A stretch of 30,990 nt of DNA from JBBQAA01 sp038276395 (GTDB lineage Bacteria; Actinomycetota; Thermoleophilia; Solirubrobacterales; Solirubrobacteraceae), in NCBI GenBank assembly GCA_038276395.1, contig JBBQAA010000059.1, positions 1-30,990 on the forward strand. The letters run 5' to 3'. The stretch's first letter is position 1, and each line of letters begins with the position of its first letter. Positions 26,719 to 30,990 of this stretch are shown piece by piece. A model generated the notes under the pieces. It had not been told where the DNA came from and did not search any database. It was given only the letters and a program-made list of their open reading frames with translations. The position numbers and the translations under genes were made by a program.

Positions 26719-26845
26719 CACATCTCCCAGGCTGTCCGTGATGGTCAGTCTGATGGAATTGGCACCTTTTTCGCTCTCCCCGCGGGGAGCGGCGAAGTGG
26801 TTGCCGGGGTTTCAACGGGCCAGTCCCTCCACCCCTCTTGATGCG
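26719..26845 (-). ncRNA. SAM-I (S-box) riboswitch aptamer
   Basis: Minus-strand RNA contains the S-box core in order: AUCAAGAGGGGUGGAGGGAC, CUGGCCCGUUGAAACCCCGG, CAACCACUUCG, a variable hairpin CUCCCCGCGGGGAG, AAAAAGGUGCCAAUUCC, AUCAGAC, and the closing GGGAGAUG. P1 is CGCAUC (26840-26845) with GAUGUG (26719-26724). SAM binding stabilises P1. The gene controlled is the threonine-synthase-like enzyme 60 bases downstream. Confidence 0.95.
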
Positions 26846-26863
26846 CACTGCTATGTGGTCTGC

Positions 26864-26869
26864 AGCCTA
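26864..26869 (-). promoter_or_regulatory. Candidate -10 box for the riboswitch transcript
   Basis: TAGGCT on the minus strand would start RNA about 12 bases before P1 of the aptamer. A -35 at normal spacing is not recognisable, so this is tentative. Confidence 0.25.
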
Positions 26870-26951
26870 CCACGGGAGGTAGACTCCCGCGGGGCGGCGA
26901 ATACAACGAGCGCCCCACTTCCCCCCATGACCGACGAGCCGCGAAGTCCCC

Positions 26952-27953
26952 GTGCCGAACCTCCCGAAGCCACGCCTGCGCAGGCCGGGGTCGCGCACCC
27001 GCGCCGCCGGCCACCACGCTGAGCCCGAGGTCTCCCGCGTCGAGACCGCCGCCGGCGAGGGCCTCTGCTGGGTCAACATCGAACGCCCGCGTCAGAGCGA
27101 GCGCGCCTGGCTCGAGGAGCACTACCCGCAGTTCCACCCGCTGGACTACGAGGACGTCTTCTCGCGCAACCAGCGCCCGAAGATCGACGAGTACCCGGAC
27201 TACCTGTTCATCGTCCTGCACTTCCCGCGCTTCGACAAGGCCGTCGGGCGCCTGAACGCGGCCGAGCTCGACATCTTCGTCGGGCCGGACTTCCTCGTCA
27301 CCCTGCCCAACGAGCCGATCCAGCCGGTCGAGTACCTCTTCGAGCGCGTCAAGGCCGACGAGGCGGAGCGCGAGAGCCTGTTCGGCAAGGGCACGGGCTA
27401 CCTGCTCTACAAGATCGTCGACGCCTGCGTGGACGCCTCCTTCCCGATGCTCTCGAAGATGGGCCACAAGCTCGGCCGCATCGAGGAGGTGATCTTCGAG
27501 GGGGAGCGCTCCCGCGAGTCCGTGCGCGAGATCTCGAACGTCAAGCAGGAGATCATCAACTTCCGCTCGATCGTTCGCCCGCAGCGCGCGGTGATGGGCG
27601 ATCTCGAGCGCACCAAGCAGCGCTACCTACCCGACGAGCTCGACGTCTACTTCGACGACATAAACGACGCCTCGGAGCGCATCTGGCAGATGCTCGAGGG
27701 CTTCAAGGAGACGGTCGAGGCGCTCGAGGTCACGAACGAGTCCGTGCTCTCCCACGGCCTGAACGACGTGCTGCGCGTGCTGACCGTCCTCTCCGTGGTC
27801 TTCCTGCCGCTGACGCTCATCGCCTCGATCTGGGGCATGAACGTGCGCGTGCCGGGCCAGCAGCAGATCGGCGCCTTCTGGATCATCATCGGCGTCATGG
27901 TCGTCATCCTCGGCGGGATGGTGGCGTTCTTCCGCCGCCGCGGCTGGCTGTAG
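26952..27953 (+). CDS. corA: CorA-family magnesium/divalent cation transporter
   Basis: 333 residues from GTG 26952. The cytoplasmic N-terminal domain has LCWVNIERP, RPKIDEYPDYLFIVLHFP and VGPDFLVTLPN; a long helical stalk follows, then two C-terminal transmembrane helices (about 268-290 and 303-325) separated by the selectivity signature GMN in SIWGMNVRVPG. CorA forms a pentameric Mg2+/Co2+ channel. The first 35 residues are basic and poorly conserved, so the true start may be later. It is divergent from the riboswitch gene. Confidence 0.93.
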   Translation: MPNLPKPRLRRPGSRTRAAGHHAEPEVSRVETAAGEGLCWVNIERPRQSERAWLEEHYPQFHPLDYEDVFSRNQRPKIDEYPDYLFIVLHFPRFDKAVGRLNAAELDIFVGPDFLVTLPNEPIQPVEYLFERVKADEAERESLFGKGTGYLLYKIVDACVDASFPMLSKMGHKLGRIEEVIFEGERSRESVREISNVKQEIINFRSIVRPQRAVMGDLERTKQRYLPDELDVYFDDINDASERIWQMLEGFKETVEALEVTNESVLSHGLNDVLRVLTVLSVVFLPLTLIASIWGMNVRVPGQQQIGAFWIIIGVMVVILGGMVAFFRRRGWL

Positions 27954-28030
27954 GGCGCGCCGGACGCTCAGGACTCGGTCAGTCTCTCCGGGGCACCCTG
28001 CTGTCCTCGGCTCGGACCGAGGTTCAAGAC

Positions 28031-28767
28031 TTGCCGCTACTGCACAAGAACTGGGACGACCATGTCGTCAATGCCGAGGACGTGTCGCGCACCGAGGCGT
28101 TCGTTGAGCTGCGCGATCGCATCCTTGCCCTCGCCGCCCCGCGGCCCGAGGACGTCGTCGTCGATCTCGGGGCGGGGACAGGACTCCTGACGCTGGCGTT
28201 CGCGCCTCGCGTGCGGCGGGTCTGGGCCATCGACATCTCCCCCCGATGTGCGACTACCTGATGACGAAGGCGGCGAGCAACGGGCTCTCCAACGTCACTG
28301 CCGCGGTCGCGACCGTCACGAGCCTGCCGCTGGGCGACGGCGTGGCCGATCTCGTGATCTCCAACTACTGCTTTCACCACCTGCGCGACTCCGAGAAGGA
28401 TCGCGCGCTCGACGAGATCCGCCGAGTGCTCGTGCCCGGCGGCCGGGTCGTCTTCGCCGACATGATGTTCCGCGTCGGGTTGGCGCGGCCGCGCGATCGC
28501 GCCGTCGTCCTCTCGAAGCTCCGTCTGCTCCTCAGCCACGGCCTCCCGGGCGCCCGCCGGGTGCTTCGCCACGTAGCTCGGCAGCTCACCGGCCGCGGCG
28601 AGCATCCGGCCGGGTCGGACTGGTGGGCGAGCGCCCTCGTCCGCCATGGCTTCTCCGATGTTCACGTCGACCTCTTGGCCCACGAGGGCGGGGTGGCCAC
28701 GGCGCGCTACCTCGGAGCTCTTCGCCGCGGGCTGAGCGTCGAGCACCGCCGCGCCGTCGTGGGTTGA
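28031..28767 (+). pseudogene. Class I SAM-dependent methyltransferase split by a frameshift
   Basis: Two overlapping frames make one methyltransferase. From TTG 28031 the first frame gives WDDHVVNAEDVSRTEAF, motif I VVDLGAGTGLLTLAF and VWAIDISP, then goes out of frame and stops at 28261. The second frame continues MCDYLMTKAASNGLSNV, LPLGDGVADLVISNYCFHHL, RVLVPGGRVVFADMMF and ends at 28767. The switch falls at the C6 run 28239-28244; one extra C would give DISPPMCDYL, restoring an intact protein of about 245 residues. It is a genuine mutation or a homopolymer sequencing error; nothing else in the gene looks decayed. The substrate is unknown. Confidence 0.85.
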
Positions 28768-29573
28768 CCCGGCTCCGCGGGACGAGCGCTCGTCTGCGCC
28801 GCCGCCGCGCGGTGCTCGGCGGGGGGCTGCTCCTGACGGTGGCGAGCGTCGTGGTGCTCTCCGCCTCCGGCGCCCGAGGCGGAGCGGACCCTCATCTTTC
28901 TGCGAGAGAAGCCGTCGAGTTCAGCGCACCGGCCCGGGTGTCGGTGACGCGGGTGAGCCTCGCCCTGGCCTTCGTTCACAGAGCCGCGAACCGGCCGCAC
29001 CGGATCCACGCGCCGGTGATACCCCAGGCGCTCCACAACGACTGCGAGGCGGCCGCGCTGGCGAGCCTCCTGGCGAGCACGGGAGTCCACGCGGGCCAGC
29101 GCCGTCTGCAGTCGGAGCTGCCGCGCAGCGGACCGCTTGACCCGGTGTGGCGGCGAGGGAGGAGGATCTGGGGAGATCCTGAGCTGGGGTTCGTCGGGCG
29201 CACCGACGGCGGCGGGCCGGCGGGGGGCTTCGGCGTCTATCAGCGCCCCGTGGCCGCCGTCGCCGCCCGGCACGGTCGGCCGCTGAGCGACCTCACGGGA
29301 CTCGCTCCCGCGCTGCTGTACCGTCATCTGCAGGCGGGCTTCGCCGTCGAGGCGTGGGTCGGGCTCTCCGCCGGGCCCTACGAGGACTGGCTCTCCCCCA
29401 CCGGCCGAGCCGTCCACGTGAACCTCGGCGAGCACACCGTCGTCCTCACCGGTATCGGGCCGGGCGTCATCCGGCTCGTGAACCCGCTGCACGGGACGCG
29501 CGAGACCTGGACCCGCGCGGACTTCGAGCGACGCTGGCGCCTGCTCGGCGACCGCGCGCTGGCCACCGGCTGA
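28764..29573 (+). CDS. Secreted C39-like cysteine peptidase family protein
   Basis: 269 residues from TTG 28764, overlapping the methyltransferase stop as TTGA. The N-terminus is basic then hydrophobic (RRRAVLGGGLLLTVASVVVLSASGA), a signal peptide or anchor. The catalytic domain follows the C39/YvpB pattern: PQALHNDCEAAALASLL with Cys94 as nucleophile, AWVGLSAGPYEDWL, the histidine in HVNLGEHTVVLTGIG, and the Asn/Asp position in RLVNPLHGTRETW. Such proteins are papain-like and mostly of unknown substrate, acting outside the membrane. The frame is open upstream to 28248 but that part is a shadow of the methyltransferase. Confidence 0.8.
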   Translation: MTRLRGTSARLRRRRAVLGGGLLLTVASVVVLSASGARGGADPHLSAREAVEFSAPARVSVTRVSLALAFVHRAANRPHRIHAPVIPQALHNDCEAAALASLLASTGVHAGQRRLQSELPRSGPLDPVWRRGRRIWGDPELGFVGRTDGGGPAGGFGVYQRPVAAVAARHGRPLSDLTGLAPALLYRHLQAGFAVEAWVGLSAGPYEDWLSPTGRAVHVNLGEHTVVLTGIGPGVIRLVNPLHGTRETWTRADFERRWRLLGDRALATG

Positions 29574-29582
29574 CCGCGCGCG

Positions 29583-29866
29583 TTACCGCTCGAGCGTCAG
29601 AGCGCCCGCGGCCCGCGCCGTGTTCCCGGCCAGGTCGCGGGCGGCGACGCCGGCATTGCGCGCCGCACCGGGACCATCTCCCCGGGCCGGCGGAGGACCC
29701 TCGATCCGACGGCCTCGGCGATCGCGGCCGTGGCGTCGCGGGAGCCGTTGTCGACGACCACGACCACGACCTCGGCCTCCCCCTCCTGGGCGGCCACCGT
29801 GGCCAGGACCCGCGGCCGGGTCTCCGCTCCGTCGCGCACGGGTATGACGACGCTCAGCAGGGCCAT
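29583..29866 (-). pseudogene. Glycosyltransferase family 2 N-terminal remnant, apparently joined to another gene's end
   Basis: From ATG 29866 the minus strand reads ALLSVVIPVRDGAETRP, then EVVVVVVDNGSRDATAAIAE and VLRRPG, the first 65 or so residues of a GT2 enzyme. A frameshift near 29690 leads to GPGAARNAGVAA, which continues the GT2 pattern, but the next residues RDLAGNTARAAGALTLER then a stop (29583-29585) look like the last strand of a bacterial Ig-like or similar secreted repeat domain. GT2 enzymes are far longer, so this is a broken gene. It sits between two plus-strand genes. Confidence 0.65.
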
Positions 29867-29915
29867 CGGAGGGAGCCTACGTAACCCCGCGTGCCGCGCG
29901 GTGTTGAGAAGCGCC

Positions 29916-30908
29916 GTGAGCACCGCCGTCGAGGCCACGCCCCCCGATGTCCTCGACCGCCTCGGTGCGGAGCTGGAGCGCGCGGCGCCCACCCGGCGGA
30001 TGCTCGTCATCGTCAACCCGTACGCCTCGACAGTCTCGGACCGGTTGAAGCATCTCGTCATCTACGCCCTGCAGGGCCGCTATGAAGTCGACGCGATCGA
30101 CACCAAGGCCAAGGACCACGCCACCGAGCTCTGCCGCGAGGCGGCGGGGGAGGGCTATGACGTGATCGTCGCCTTCGGCGGGGACGGGACCGTAAACGAG
30201 GCCATCGGCGGCCTCGCCGGCTCTGACGTCGCGTTCACCGCGCTGCCCGGCGGCCGCACCAACGTGTTCTGCCGGATGCTCGGGCTCCCCACCGACGTCG
30301 TCGACGCCACCGAGCACCTGCTGCGGGTCGCCGACCTGTGGACGCCGCGGCGGATCGACCTCGGCGAGGTCAACGGCCGCGCGTTCGCGTTCTCGGCCGG
30401 CGTCGGGCTCGACGCGCGCGTCGTCGAGCGCGTCGATGCCCACCCTCGCCTCAAGGTCAGGCTCGGGGAGTACTACTTCACCTGGGCCGCGCTGTCGACC
30501 TTCACGCGGCGCTACCTGCGCTCGGCCCCGCGCCTCGTCGTCGAGGCCGAGGGAAGGGAGCTGGACGGGGTGCTGGCGATCATCCAGCGCTCGGCGCCCT
30601 ACACGTACTTCGGGCGACGGCCGATCGAGCTCGCCGAGGGCGCGGAGCTCGGCAACGGGCTGCTCTCCGGGATCGTGCTCGAGCGCGCCGACCTCCTGAC
30701 GATCCCGACGGTGGCGCGCCGGGCGTTCTCCGCGCGGGCGCGGATGGTCGAGCACCGCCGCATGGCGCCGTTGCTCACCCCCGGCGAGATCCGCGTGCGC
30801 GGGCGGGACGGCGAGCCCGTGCCCGTGCAGGTCGACGGCGACTTCATCGGGGAGATGGAGGAGGCGCGCTTCTCGGTGCGCCCGCGGTCGCTGACCGTCG
30901 TCTCGTAG
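29916..30908 (+). CDS. Diacylglycerol kinase-family lipid kinase (YegS/DagK-like)
   Basis: 330 residues from GTG 29916 (AGAAG ribosome binding site six bases upstream; an in-frame GTG at 29901 is an alternative). MLVIVNPYAS, the nucleotide-binding VAFGGDGTVNEAIGGLAG (GGDGT at 88-92), LPGGRTNVFCRMLG and FSAGVGLDARVVERV are conserved DAGK_cat elements; the C-terminal beta domain ends VPVQVDGDFIGEMEEARFSVRPRSLTVV. It probably phosphorylates diacylglycerol or a related lipid at the inner face of the membrane. The usual PGGTxN reads PGGRTN. It could alternatively act on sphingoid or polyprenyl-type lipids. Confidence 0.9.
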   Translation: MSTAVEATPPDVLDRLGAELERAAPTRRMLVIVNPYASTVSDRLKHLVIYALQGRYEVDAIDTKAKDHATELCREAAGEGYDVIVAFGGDGTVNEAIGGLAGSDVAFTALPGGRTNVFCRMLGLPTDVVDATEHLLRVADLWTPRRIDLGEVNGRAFAFSAGVGLDARVVERVDAHPRLKVRLGEYYFTWAALSTFTRRYLRSAPRLVVEAEGRELDGVLAIIQRSAPYTYFGRRPIELAEGAELGNGLLSGIVLERADLLTIPTVARRAFSARARMVEHRRMAPLLTPGEIRVRGRDGEPVPVQVDGDFIGEMEEARFSVRPRSLTVVS

Positions 30909-30990
30909 ATCCGTCGGGCGGCGTGGCAGAGCGGGTCGAGCGCGGTTAGCCTCGCGCCGATACGGCTCCTCTCCCTGCTCACCCTGACGG
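30909..30990. other. Right-edge sequence without a supported gene
   Basis: After the lipid kinase stop there is a TTAGCCT (30947-30953) that could be a -10, followed by a short hydrophobic reading (RLLSLLTLT) running off the edge. That may be the beginning of a secreted protein, but no start codon can be assigned. Confidence 0.3.

Noticed and set aside
28005..28022. Hairpin CCTCGG-CTCGGA-CCGAGG just before the methyltransferase TTG
   Set aside because: Six base pairs, no U-run, and short GC stems are common here by chance; it does cover the GAGG that could serve as ribosome binding site, but evidence for regulation is lacking.

Overview
The window is about 31 kb of very GC-rich DNA. Its gene content points to an actinomycete: an actinobacterial-type integration host factor (mihF), the mihF-gmk-rpoZ-coaBC order, a CysO-type sulfur carrier, frequent GTG/TTG starts and candidate leaderless promoters. 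The style suggests class Thermoleophilia (Solirubrobacterales/Gaiellales-like), but that placement is inference. Most genes from 1 to about 15.4 kb and from 16.7 to 26.7 kb lie on the minus strand, so the window reads from high to low coordinates.

Core block (1-12,906, minus). A PyrR-binding hairpin that buries the ribosome binding site precedes pyrR-pyrB-pyrC-carA-carB, all overlapping by 4-8 nt. These encode the first steps of UMP synthesis; pyrD, pyrE and pyrF are not in the window. Then come mihF (own promoter, apparently leaderless), gmk, rpoZ, coaBC, and a MoxR ATPase / DUF58 / TgpA-like transglutaminase cluster whose last gene runs off the left edge.

Middle block (12,971-16,683). A PASTA membrane protein, ribonuclease Z, a YfcE-like phosphodiesterase, a nucleotidyltransferase-fold protein and a small partner ORF form one tight minus-strand run. 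A plus-strand tRNA-Arg(CCG) follows. Next to it is about 1.1 kb of debris: a tyrosine recombinase fragment with a mutated catalytic arginine, tandem and palindromic repeats, and a frameshifted pseudogene. This looks like the scar of an element integrated at the tRNA.

Transport/signalling block (16,684-23,160, minus). An OmpR-type regulator, a sensor kinase, an ABC-F ATPase and a large FtsX/MacB-type permease with no ATPase partner nearby. Upstream are a repeat-bearing 320-bp gap, a DUF427 protein and a GH88-like lipoprotein.

Sulfur block (25,142-26,870, minus). This is the most interesting part. A clear SAM-I riboswitch with a readable translational expression platform controls a divergent threonine-synthase-like PLP enzyme directly followed by a CysO/ThiS-like sulfur carrier that ends in Gly-Gly-Ala rather than Gly-Gly. 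SAM control, a phosphohomoserine-type enzyme and a carrier that needs C-terminal trimming together suggest a protein-thiocarboxylate route to homocysteine/methionine.

Right end (26,952-30,990, plus). CorA transporter, a methyltransferase split by a one-base frameshift, a C39-like secreted peptidase, a minus-strand glycosyltransferase remnant, and a diacylglycerol-kinase-family lipid kinase. The last 80 bases hold no gene I can support.
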